A DNA stretch of 64,000 bases from Cryptomeria japonica (lineage: Eukaryota; Streptophyta; Pinopsida; Cupressales; Cupressaceae): assembly GCF_030272615.1 (NCBI RefSeq), contig NW_026729172.1:1-64000 (forward strand). Direction: 5' to 3'. Made by a program: the position numbers and the translations under genes. Positions 37,157 through 48,996 of this stretch are shown here, piece by piece. Under the pieces are notes generated by a model. The model ran no database searches. It saw nothing but the letters and a program-made list of their open reading frames with translations, and was not told the DNA's origin. How positions within the stretch are numbered: position 1 is the stretch's first letter; each line of letters opens with the position of its first letter.

Positions 37157-40100
37157 TGTAATGCCCCACTAGGAAACCCCAAAGGGATTAAGCTAAAACA
37201 CAAGAATAGAGTGAAAATAATTTTTTTTTTTGAAATTAAACACAACACAATGATACAACGAGATATCAAAGTACAGGTTACACAACAGAAGACATCAACT
37301 AACACCTAAAGAGTTTCCCAACGTGATTACTTAATTCCACATATATAGATCACATGATAAGGTTCATCCATTAAGATTTATTCATACCTTACGTTCAAGA
37401 TTTCATTAAAATATAAGCCGTGCATCTAATTTAAAACACACTTGAATTTCATCATAAACTAATGAGATCTTTCCATGCATACTTAATTTCCTTAACAATA
37501 ACTAAATATATCCCATTATTCTAATTTACATTCTTTCATAATCCAATTTACTGCATTTAAAAGATGACTGCATACATGCATTTATGATTACTTTCATCTT
37601 ATCCACTTTATACATTCTAACATAATGCCATCCATACATGCTAAAACTAAACAGGAAACATAAGAACATAAGCATCACATAACACCAAATTGATATCGGA
37701 GTTCACCCCTAGAGGGCTACATCTCTGGGTCTGCTCAACTGTAAGACCCCTCTGATCATTAAATAAGTTAAGAATACATAAGGTTCACATCATTTACAAC
37801 CCTGCCATCAAGGCGAACATAACCAATAAACAAATGACCACATCGGTCAAAAAAAAACATAAATTATCCTTGAATAGGAAAGGATCCAACTGAACATAAT
37901 AGAAGCAAATACATAGTTCCACTGGAGCATCCACAAAAATAAGTCATCGCAACCCAAGGTCTAGCATGATATCAAGTACTCACAAGGGCATAAGCAACAG
38001 GACAACTCCACAAAAGTGATCCTATCAAGACAACACAACAACATACTAGCGAACGTAGGGGATAAGTGTCATCACACAACCCAGTATGGTTACCATGGCA
38101 GGTCTTCATAGGTTCTAGCCCCATCCACTGGGTTACCCTAGCAACCTATTCCGAACCTCCAGCCCATCCAAGCCTCATGTGGACCCACACATCCTTTCGT
38201 GAAGACAAGGATGATGGTTTGCCATTTCAGGCCTTCTCACTGCATGTCGAGTTTGTGTTAGCACTCATCCCATGTGTGAGGCACAATTATCTTACTTAGT
38301 GATTCATTAACTAACTCTCTAATATACTATAAGGTTATCACTTATTAGACACACTTTCGATGGGTTACCTAGCAACCACTTTGGGCGCGACCCCTAATCG
38401 AAAGCCACTTTCCCTTATGACACTAAACTATACTCAAACGAACTCAAAAAACTAAGAAATAAACATGGTCAAGCAACAGAGTTCAAAATGGAGGGAACAG
38501 CCATTTGGTCAAACACGACTTCATATGAGGTGCATTGACAGATGGTACTCTAACTAGAGACCTGGCCAGCTATGGTCAACCACCAAACATCATTTGACAC
38601 CCGCATAAAGGATATGACCATTTACAACACTACCACTAAACAACAGTCAAACTCGATACCGAGGACAAAAACAGGTACCCCAAATCAATCCATACAACAG
38701 GGTCCAATCAAACAAAGCAAGGCTTGCCATTACTTAAGCAAAAGTGAATACAAAAATTAAAACTTGCATAGGTGATAACCAGTAGAGACAATCTTTTCCC
38801 ATATTGATTTAAACATAAAAGTCGATCAAGTTTTCTAAATGATCTAAGTTAGATTGCAGTTATCTGCAGTTATCTACCTCATCTAGGTACAGGTTGTTCT
38901 TGGTTTTCTAACTCACTAAGCTCGTTGCATCTAAACATAACATAATTGCATCATTACGATTTTTTAAACCAAGTTCACATGAATATAATTAAATAAACAT
39001 TAACCGAATAAATATGCTATTTAATCTCCAAATAAAACATCATGGTCATACTGGTTTGAAAATGATTTCTTCAAGTTCATTTTTTCCAAAGCCAAGTTAC
39101 ACTATATAGATCAAGGAAATATATACATATAAGGAACCCAATTATAAATAATCCATTCCCAACTTGACAAATTATTTCCTTACGTACATAAAGAAAAGAA
39201 AACCAAAATAAAATATTAATTACTATATATTTATTAATTCATGATTAATAAAATATAAATAATTAATAATGAATAACAAAATAACAAATTAAGTATCTAA
39301 TTAGAAAAATATGCATTAATAATAAAATAGAATTTGAAAATTAATTAATGCATATTTGTCACTTATACAATTAATTAATTACAAAATAATCATAAATTAT
39401 TAATTAAATGCCATATTTAAACTTCATTAAAAACTTAATTTAAAATTAACATTTAAATAATATTAAACTACTATATATTTTTTTGATAAAAAAAATATAT
39501 TAAAAAAAAACAATTTTAAAAAAAATAATATAAAGGGGGGAGGGTACCCACATGGACCCCCATGTGGGTCCCCCCTTGGTAGCTCAGGCTATCCATCGTA
39601 GCACTACTACCAAAAGGTAGCAGTCTGCTAGCCTTTTGGTAGCAACGCTACCAATAGGTAGTAGCCACTACCTTTGGTAGTGACTACCTCTCGCGTGGTG
39701 GGGGTTTATTCCCTGCCACGTGGGTATTATTAAATTTATTTATTTATTATTATTATTATTTTAAATTAGTTACTGTCAAAAACAACAAACTCAGAAAACC
39801 CAATCTCAACAAAGACTTTAAAAAAAAATTCTTTCCAAAAAACAATGAGTTTTTCTAAAATTTTGCATTTTACAGAATAACCCAGAACAAGAAAATTTTC
39901 TTTCAATAAAACACCATATTGGAAAAATGAGATTGATTTACACATATTTAACATCAAATCTGCCAAATCCCCAAACTAAATTTCAATTTAAAACTTATTT
40001 AAGAGGAGATTCATTGGAGTTTTAAACAAAATTTCCTCAAGAATAGCCAAACCCCAAAATTTGGTTTTAATTTTTGAGAACCAATTTATACAAACAAAAA

Positions 40101-41312
40101 TGACATCAGGAGGTTTGATAAGAGAGCAAGGAGAGTTTGAGTCTCCGATTTCAAGGCAACTCTTCCATTTTCCACACAAATAAGGATTATCTACAAACAC
40201 AAACAAGTTTCTACAAAAACACCAAAAACAATCTTTTTAAAACAAAGAAACCAATGAAATAAACCAAAGGCCTACCTGGTTCAGTAATCCTAGCAAGATT
40301 GTAGGAGAGCCCAATCCTCCAGCTCAAGAAATTCCTTCTCCTCCCAAAACCCCCAATTTTTTCCATCCAAAAACATTTTCCAAAAAAATCAACCTCCCAT
40401 ATTTTTCCAAAAACCTAGGTTAAATGGGAGAAGTTTTGACCCAAGTTTTTATTTTAGATTTAAAATATTTTTATAAAAATAAATCCCCAAAAATCATTCT
40501 TTTAAACTATATCAATAAATTAAACGTGCTTTTCAATTTAAAATTGATTTTCTCATATAACTGAAATTAACCTTTCTATTTCCAAAATGCCAACAAGATT
40601 AAATGAATTCTATTTCAATTAAATTTAAATCTTTCTTTTCCAACAACATAAACATAATAAATTTAACATTAAAATTAACCATTAAATTGAACTTGCTACC
40701 AACCTGAATTGAGCAATTCAATTAATGATTAATCACATAAAAAGGGATTTAGTCCCCAAAATACTAATGCAAAAACACACATTAAATCAAATTAAAGATT
40801 AAGGATTAATTACTTGATTTAACCACACACAAAACATGCAACCCAAGAAAGTCAACCAGATAGATGACTTGCATACCCAACCAAAGGGAATACCGATGAC
40901 GACTGACGACGCTCACTTGAGCACAACTATGGTCAAACGAGGATCTTACGACCACTTAATCCAAAATCTAAGGACCAAAGATGTATACTCAACCCTGCGA
41001 ATCCAGGTGAAGACGAACCTCACACCTAAGCGGTACTATACCTGCAATCTCCTACAACCAAGAGTCACACAAGCATATATATATATATATATATTTAATG
41101 AAGGTGTTAGCTTGAGATTAATAACAAGAATCAGGAAAACAATTAAACTTACATAAGAGTCGATGTGAAAGCACATTAACAAGTACGCACAATAATCATA
41201 ATATCTGACTACAACATTACATCATGGTAAATCAACCATCCAAGAATGCCACATAAAAAGTCAACCAAGGTCAAACCAGTTTTACAAAGCTGACTAGGGT
41301 AGGGGCACTATA
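37157..41312 (+). mobile_element. Very long solo LTR (4.16 kb)
   Basis: Begins TGTAATGCCCCACTAGG and ends GGTAGGGGCACTATA, an imperfect inverted pair (TGTAATGCCCC against TATAGTGCCCC). It is flanked by taatt on both sides (37152-37156 and 41313-41317). The start and end phrases occur only once each, and there is no primer site, PPT or recognisable gag/pol inside, so it is a solo LTR rather than a whole element. The final bases TATA instead of TACA suggest decay. Orientation is assumed from the TGTAATG end. Confidence 0.7.
39536..39722. repeat. Cluster of palindromes in the long solo LTR
   Basis: A GC-rich island in AT-rich DNA. acccacatgg and ccatgtgggt form a 10-bp stem with a 4-base loop (about 39549-39572). 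Several copies of ctaccaaaaggtag-type palindromes follow (39605-39690), then 'cgcgtggtgggggt' and 'ccctgccacgtggg'. Confidence 0.85.
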
Positions 41313-42808
41313 TAATTAATATTTAAATTGTATTTATTTCATTGGTATAGGAAAGTATTTGAATTGATTTAATTAGTTTTATTTTTAAAGCGCAAAAAAA
41401 ATGAGTTAGGCATTTAAAATTTTATGAAGTACATTTTTGAGAAAAAAATAAATTAGAAATAAAAATAAATAAATAAATTGAAAATTGGAAAAATGGCATA
41501 AAGGAAAAGAAACTTAGTTTTATTTTCATTCTTGCATTTTGGGAAAATTGGGTTGTCAAACCCTCTTCTTGAAAATTTTCAAAAATTGGTGGATTGTAAT
41601 TGTTATGGATTAGATGAGCCTGAAGATTGTATTGGATTGTGAATATCAAGAGGCATTTACATTGTGTTTGGGATTCCACTTCGTCTTTTTGGATAGAATT
41701 GGAGAAATCATGATTTTAGCAAAATCAAAATGAAAGGTAAATATTGCCCATCTCTTACTTTTTTGAACTACTTTGGTGTTTGAATGGTATGCTCACCCTT
41801 AAGGTAGCATAGGTTCTTTTGTAGATTGAGATTTGAAAAAAAAAGAAGAAAAAGATTAGATGATATTAGATTTTAAATGGTTTTCCAATTTAAATTTTGG
41901 TGGGTGGTATAATCAAGGAGCATACTAGGGGAGAGGACCCAATAGTTGAATGCATTCTAGTTGTTGTGATAGAAGTTGTTGATTTAATACATGTACTTGT
42001 TGATTTGATACTCATACTTGTTAATTTAATGTCCAATTTTTTTGACAACATTGCACCAATGGTTGTGATTTTAAAGTTGTTATTGTTGATGATGACTACC
42101 AATAATTGAATAAAATGTACCATTAGTCATAAAATGAATCCAATCATGTGATGCCATGTTAGCTACACAATTATTGGGGCCTCTTTTTCACGACTATTGG
42201 TCTCACTTTTTTTTGGGTTGTTTTGGACACCTTGGCAAAAAGCATGCTAATGTGGTATCATATTTGATGATGTGACTTTGAAATCTTAGTTATAAGAAGG
42301 GGACTTGCCAAGTAAGCTGCTGTAAAAAATTGGGAGTGATTTGAAATGTCCATGTAGGATATTGAAAAGCATGTAGTTAGGGTGCACAACTACTAGGTCA
42401 TCTCCCCTATTATTCTTAGCAATTAACTACAACCCTTTCATTATTAAAACTTATTTGACGTGAGTAAGCTATTTGAAATGAATATATGGCTTGTACGGTT
42501 TAGTTATTTGAGCCCTATAGCACTATGAAGACCACAATAGAGGATCAACAATTAATATTTGGAAACCCACAATACTACTATATGTTGTTGGTTCAAACAA
42601 AACAAGTGAGTTTATTTGTTGTTTACTTCTTTAGATTTGACTTGTTTTTTAGTGGTATTTCTTTGCTTAGCTTAATCTTCTTTACTATTCTATATAATGA
42701 TTTATTCTATTTAAACATCATTCACTTCAATGATTAAACAACTAAGAGCAATTTTATGTATTATTTAGACTAAAAATGATAAATATTTATCTTGTTTTCT
42801 TAACTAAA

Positions 42809-43661
42809 AAGAAGAAAGGTTTTTTTGTCTGCAATGCGGCAAAAGGAATCATTTGATAGGGAAGTGAGAATTCCCCCCGAGACAAAAGACAAATATGTCT
42901 CAAAAACTTAGCCAAATCATGCAAGTAAGGAATATGGTCCCAAGGATGTGAGATATCTTGAACAAAATAGGTATGACGCCTTAATTAAATAGAATGAAGG
43001 AAATACTTTGGCTTGCACATAAAATGTTTTGATGGAGGAGAAATAGATAGACAATGACATGGTGAATGACAATACCATTTTATGTGACAATCCCGATGAG
43101 CTTGTTGAGGAGTTGGATGAGGAAAAGGTAGAAGATCAACTAGACACCATTGAGGATAGATGCATCTCACAATCCATGACAAAGGCATCAAGATTTTTGA
43201 AATTGGGGCACCAAAAGAAAGGGAAAGGCAAGAAATCACTAAAAGAATTAAGGGAATGAGAAGCCACAAAAAGGAATTATACTAGCATTAAAAAGTTTCT
43301 ATCAAGTAGCAAGGGAGGAGATCCCTCCCTTGGGAAACAATAAAGGTTGTCACTTGGAATGTCAAGGGTCTCAGGGCCCCTGACAAGAGACGCCTAGTCA
43401 GGCTTCAAATCTAGATAATGTCCACAAACTTTTTCTTTCTTCGAGAAACAAAATTGTCAGGTGAGGGGGGTCAAAAATTCTGGCATACTACAAATGGTGT
43501 AATGGGTTCTTTCAACAATCTATTGGATCGACGAGTGGAATTGGTATCATGTGGAAGGACAAAGAGTTAACTATGAATGTCTTGGTGGTGAATCCTAATT
43601 GGATTGCTACCAAAGAATATTCACTCTCTTTAAACGAAGGCTTTATTGCAATTTGTGTATT
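42809..43661 (+). pseudogene. LINE fragment: end of ORF1 (zinc knuckle) and start of ORF2 endonuclease
   Basis: Near 42820 a frame reads CLQCGKRNHLIGK followed by TGA where the last Cys of a CX2CX4HX4C knuckle is expected. A frame at 43059-43259 is acidic then very basic ('LGHQKKGKGKKSLKELRE'), like the end of plant LINE ORF1. Near 43345 starts 'KVVTWNVKGLRAPDKRRLVR', the opening of the APE-type endonuclease, then 'FFFLRETKLSG' after a slip. It ends abruptly at about 43661, before the endonuclease is complete. There is no poly-A tail. The L1-type order ORF1-EN supports the call. Confidence 0.7.
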
Positions 43662-43929
43662 ATTAGAAAAATACATACATTAATAATAAAAAGAATGTGT
43701 AAGACAATGCCTTTCAAAACAAAAAATATTGAAAGAAACAATTTAAGTTTGAATACAACTTAATTTTTTTTACTAACTAAATTGATTTTTAATATTAATA
43801 AAATAAATTAAATATTTAAAAAAATGATGATAAAATAAATTTGGGAGGTGATGCAAACATAATCTATTCAGTATTCCTTGGACTCAAAGAATATATTTTT
43901 TATTAGAATGAGAGGGTTTCGCGTGGATT

Positions 43930-44244
43930 TCATAGGCTGTAGCTATTCTGGCTCCAAAATGGCATGCCATGGCATGATGCCTCTCCAAAATCGTATGCCC
44001 TCCCATGATGCCATGAGACACATTCTGGGACCCACCATCGGGATGACGTGGAGGTATGTTGCCATTTTACGGTTGGCAAAAAGTATTTGCACATGCCGAA
44101 CATTTGTCGGCCACTCTCACGATCACGACGTCACGAGCAACAGCATCAAGATTTAAAATTGTTTTCAGCGCACCATTTTAAAATAAAAAATCTTTCCCGC
44201 CCAACCATATCAAAAAAGAGTGTGATGTATTCATTTTCCCATTT
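43930..44244. other. Unassigned region beside R1-B
   Basis: GC-richer than the surroundings, with 'gatgacgtgg' and 'cgacgtcacg' strings that could bind bZIP factors. Starts with the 32-bp phrase ggctgtagctattctggct... (43935-43966) that recurs at 45297 and 48747. No gene recognised. Confidence 0.4.
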
Positions 44245-44785
44245 GTGACATGGAGATCATTGTAGACATTTTGGAAGTAAGGAAGTAAGTGAAGAAAATG
44301 ATGTATGTGAAATATTAAGGTAGACCTATTATGCAAAATATAGGTTGAAGGGTTTATGTAAGAAGCAGAGCAGCAACCAGTACTGGATCAGGCATTATAG
44401 ATGCTATTGTAAAGCAGTACAAGATATTGGATTTGTATAATCCACATTGTAAGTCAATGAGACTTTCCATTGAGCAGTGAGCTCTAGGCAGTTGGCCTTC
44501 CTGCATGTGCAGGCCCCTATTGTAAGTAATATTCTCTTATTGGCCAGTGAGTGAATATTGTGGGTCACAAATCCCACCGAGGTTTTTCCCACATCGGGTT
44601 TCCTCGTTAAATCCTTGTGTTATGGTGTGCTTTTCATGTGGATGTTCTTAATTCTATTTATTACATTATTTCTTGCATACCGATACATTGTTATAATATG
44701 TTCTGCATGTTTTAAGATAAGAAATTCTAATTACCGGTTAGATATTGATTCACCCCCCCTCTCAGTATCTGTGGGATTCCTAACA
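44245..44785 (+). mobile_element. Copia LTR, partial, plus orientation
   Basis: The right end is clear: 'gattcaccccccctctcagt' followed by '...ttcctaaca' at 44785. The 'gtgggtcacaaatcccacc' and 'ccttgtgttatggtg' landmarks match the other Copia LTRs. No primer site follows (next bases are cagatcatgg), so it is solo or truncated. The left end is approximate. Confidence 0.7.
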
Positions 44786-45234
44786 CAGATCATGGATTGT
44801 TGGAGCAAAGCCATGAAAGTAGGTATGTCGTTGAAACATGATTATTCATGGCCTGGGCGCTGTCTCACACTTCCAGAACAAAAAGACACAAGATAAAATA
44901 CCATTTATCACATTAAGTCTAACTACATAGACAGAGGTTTTCAAATCCCTGTGAAGCCGCTCTCAATGAACAAATCAAGTAATGTCCTGTTTAGGGTATT
45001 TCATTTTCATTTTCTTGTTTCGATTGTCATTTCTTCGGCTATTGGGTTCAGCAACCCGAATGAAATCTATTCCTTTTCAGCTAGATGATTTATTGCAATG
45101 TAATTCCATTATGGTAAATGGGTCATGATCTACATTGAGTGATTTATATCGATTATAATTTTTTGGGGTTGCTTTTACTTCTGTATGGTTTAATCTGACA
45201 CCATTTTGTTTTTGGCAACTGTACCCAATGATAG

Positions 45235-45515
45235 TAACAATGAGAAGCAGATTCGCGTGATTAAGCAGAATAATAATGGTGGAAGCGTAAGTGGAAGGCT
45301 GTAGCTATTCTGGCTACAAAACCGCATGACACATGATTTTTTTTATATATTTTTTTGTTGTCTTTGCATTTAGAAAGGAAATTTTTATTTTATAAATGTA
45401 TTGGTTTTGGTCTTTTAATGGATGCAAATACTGTTATGCTTCTATTGTTGCAGGTCAAATTTCTTCTATGCCACAATCTGGACATTGTTTTAGGAATCAT
45501 GAAATTCAAGTTCTT
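45235..45515 (+). other. Two exon-like stretches with consensus splice sites
   Basis: 45235-45286 lies after a T-rich run ending in AG and before GTAAGT (45287). 45454-45515 lies after 'cttctattgttgcag' and before GTAAGC. Joined, they stay open as '...NNEKQIRVIKQNNNGGSV' plus 'KFLLCHNLDIVLGIMKF'. I do not recognise the protein and both pieces are short, so this may be chance or a captured gene fragment. The intervening 167 bases hold the 45297 copy of the ggctgtagctattctggct phrase. Confidence 0.25.
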
Positions 45516-45599
45516 GTAAGCTTTTTTTAAAATTAATTATAAGTATCAATTTTTTTTTATAGATTCTGACCCGTTAATTGTATAATCATGCTTTGCTAT

Positions 45600-47639
45600 T
45601 TGGGATGCCAAAGAAGCAGCCATGAAAAGAAAACTAGATGGGAGTAAGAAATATGGGACATAAGTGGATAAAAATGGGAGCGAAGCATATTCAAATATTT
45701 AAGCAGAGGGAATAGAAGAGTTTATGTTTTAGATTTACAAATTTAAAAAAATATTGATACTGGTGTCTATAGGATGGAATAGAGGAGACTGAGTAGATAC
45801 AAAAATGGAGTGCATAGAGAGAAAAGATGATGCACAACTGATTTGTGGGTCAAGGTGTGGTAAGTTTGTTGGATGGAGTGCATATTATGGAGAGGTAAAT
45901 ACAGAGAATGGGTACAGAAAATGGAAGATTTGCTTTTTTCATTTTATATCTAGTGGCATCTTCATTTAAACAACTGTCAGATTTCTTATTTATGTGGGTT
46001 GTGTGTGACGTGGTTATTATGAGGTCCAACAACACAAAAAAATGTTTTTGATATGTTGTATATGATAGGCTTTTAAATGGTGAAAAGTGCTTGTAGGGGT
46101 TGAACAGTGAATTCTTGTTGTGACTTTATCTGTTTTCTCTTTTTTTTTAATGGAAGAATAAATATTGATTGCATAAATGGTTTGAAAAAAGCACATTTGC
46201 AGTGGTGACAGGTTATACAATCTTATGTATTTGATGCTTATAGATGAGTATTTGATATTGAAGATAATTTTTTTTTTATCTGATAATAAAAAGTGAATAA
46301 TGACACTTGTGTTGTATTTTATGTATCTTTAAGCACAAAGAAATATAGTTGTTCTTTCTGACATTTTCTATAATCTTTTATTACTCATGTAATTGAAATA
46401 GTTTAGATTTTTTTGTTGTCTATATAATTTGGTTAAGGATAAAAATGTTGGGTAAAATTAGATTTTAGTGGCTAAAAGTTCAAATGAGACATTATATTAA
46501 TATGGGCATCTCAATAGTTGAAAAATGTTTAAAAGTCATCTTATTTTCAAGAAATTGGATATAAGAAAAAATTTCAATAGTAAGGATTCAAATTACCAAA
46601 TTAATATTAGTCAATTTATTATGAAGAATTTGAATGGTAATTAAGTTTTTAATAAATAATTGAGAACTACTTGTCCAATATATCTAATATTTGTCTTTGT
46701 TGCTCTATTTTATGTAATTTTAATCTTTACCTTTGTTCATTGTTGAATGTAAATTTGTCTTGAGTCAAAATTAGTACTTAGGGTATTGAAAAAAAATCCT
46801 AGTTTGACAAAAAACCCTCCATAAAAATGGCAATTTAGATATTGAGTCCATAATAAATTTTTAAAATATATAATAGAAATATTAAATGTTAGAACTTTAA
46901 TGTTAATTATTTTTAAATCATATTTGTAAAATTTAATTAAAAATTTCAAAATTATTTTCTATAAAGCAAATTGAATAATGAATTGAAATCTACCCAACCA
47001 AAATTCTACTACCAACTATTTTTTAAAATTTCATTTTTTTAATTTTTAATTAAAAAAGCATATCTAGAATGATTTTAGTTGCCCCAAAATTAAATTATGG
47101 GTTACTATTGTTGTCTAGCCTTGAGGGTTTGTATTGCATATTAAAATTCCATCAAATGGTTAAGGCTAAAACTTGTCATAGTGTTATTGTGAAGAACAAG
47201 AGTTAATTTCATAATGTCTAATATTCAACATCATTAGATGATTAAAAATTAGACAACTTCAATTATTTTGTGGGAGAGGATAATAAATTTGAAAATAAGA
47301 ATATTATATTAAATAAATATGTAAAGATAAAACATGAAAATAATCAATTAGATAGTAAATCGTGAATCCTTCAAAACCTAAAAAGTCATGTTTTGGGGTG
47401 TGCAAACCTCTGATACTTGAAAAGGAAGGTTGTGATACCAAACCAATCATTTGAGATGAGCGATAGGAATGTGCACTTGGAGCTGGAATTGCGTAGATAA
47501 TAGATGTTGGGTATGTTGTGAAATGTAGATTAATATAGTGTATTTTGAAACACGTTATGTTTTGAAACACATTCTTTTATAAAATTCCCTATACTTTCCT
47601 TATAATATGTGGTAAGGGGTTGCTCTTATTATAATAAGC
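45600..47639. other. AT-rich spacer, no gene
   Basis: No coding sequence, element end or strong repeat found on either strand. Confidence 0.6.
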
Positions 47640-48285
47640 TTCAAAATATAGAAAGGGAGAAGGGAAGAAAGGAACGAAGATACCTAGAAAGGGGAGGGAG
47701 GGATAAGAGGAGAGATGAAAGAATAAAGAGAGAGAGAGAGGGGGGGGGAGAGAGAGAGAGGGGGGGGATTAAGAAGGGATTGAGGGAGAGGTAGACATGG
47801 ATGGAGTGAAAAACCTAGGGAAGGAGGAGATAAAGAGGTGAAGGAAGAGAGAGAAGAGAAGGAGAGATTTTAGAAATAGATAGGTGTAAAGGGGGAGGGA
47901 GATAGAGGGGGAGAGAGAGGTAGAGAACTAGAGGGGACAAATAGATAGATGAGAGAACCTAGATGGGGAAAGAGAGATGAGAGACCTAGATGGTGAGATA
48001 GAGGATTGAGATAGATAGAGGGGGATAGAGAGAGGTGGGTAATGAGACATGGATGTAGAGGTTGATAGGTGGGGAGGAAGGGAGTGAGAAACCTAGAGAG
48101 AGGAGAGAAAGGCGATGACCTAGATAGTAGAGACAAAATACTAGAGGAAGACAAAATAAAAGAGTATGGGGTAGAAAGATAGACATGGGGGTATGTATAG
48201 ATGGGGAGATATAGAGGGAGAGGGAAAGAAAGGGAGGGAGATACCTAGAGAGAGGAGGGATGCAAAAGAGGAGAGACATACTAAA
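47640..48285. repeat. Degenerate GA-rich block with 'acctaga' phrases
   Basis: Purine-rich on the plus strand. Phrases acctagagag, acctagatgg and gatagagggag return irregularly. Open frames on the opposite strand (Ser/Leu/Pro-rich) are composition artefacts. Confidence 0.85.
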
Positions 48286-48478
48286 TCTACTCAAAATATG
48301 AACTAAGAAAGTAAATAAGCATATAATGAACTCAGAAAATAAACTTTGTCAAGATCTATTATTTTCAACTCACCTTCATGTTATGCATGCATTCTTCTTT
48401 TTTATGCTAAGTTCATCATAACTCGGATCTGGGATATATTACAATCTTCAAACATGATAGGTTATTGTTAGGATGTTG

Positions 48479-48743
48479 TATAATATGAAGGTAACCATAA
48501 GATAACATTGTAGATTATTGATCGAATTTCATATAACATGAAAGTTATTACAAGATAACATGATTGATTATTGACTATATTACAAAATCCTGTGAACAAT
48601 CTACCATTTTTTCTTGTAAAAAACCTTCGTGTTATACAAAATATGGTCAATAATCTATCATGTTATCCTATAGAAACCTTCATGTTATACGAAATCTGGT
48701 CAATAATCTACAATTTTGTCTCATGGTTACCTTCATGTTATAT
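48479..48743. repeat. Fold-back of 53-bp units: two forward, three inverted
   Basis: Forward units start taatatgaag (48481) and taacatgaaa (48534), 53 bp apart. Inverted units have gttata at 48631, 48684 and 48737, again 53 bp apart. Shared core: ataagataacat...tagattattga. The two arms can pair over about 110 bp. Confidence 0.88.
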
Positions 48744-48914
48744 GATGGTTGCAGCTAAACTGGCTCCAAAACTGCACATCAATCAAATGAAAAGTTAATA
48801 ACACGAATTTTTTCAAAAATTATAGATCATTGATTGTGATCAGCAGATTTAACTGTGGCTTTGATCATGATCGAGATTGACAAAGATTGACTGAGGAGAT
48901 GGAGGGAGGGAAGG

Positions 48915-48996
48915 TGAGAGAGAGAGAGAGAGGATGAGAGATAGAGGCAAAGAGAGAGTATAAGAGAGAAAGAATGGGAGAGAGAGAGAGAGAGAG
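48915..48996. repeat. GA-rich tract at the left edge of the palindromic array element
   Basis: Runs of gaga with few interruptions. It abuts the left inverted end at 48997. A short CT run sits in the mirrored place on the right (50187-50195). Confidence 0.9.

Larger units (their letters stand above)
36394..43929 (+). repeat. Dispersed repeat family R1, copy B, interrupted by two insertions
   Basis: Pieces 36394-36690, 41668-42808 and 43662-43929 match copy A in order. Between them are text absent from copy A (36700-37156, 41318-41665), a 4.16-kb solo LTR (37157-41312) and a LINE fragment (42809-43661). At the LINE junction copy A reads 'cttaactaatttctttta' straight through. Confidence 0.8.
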
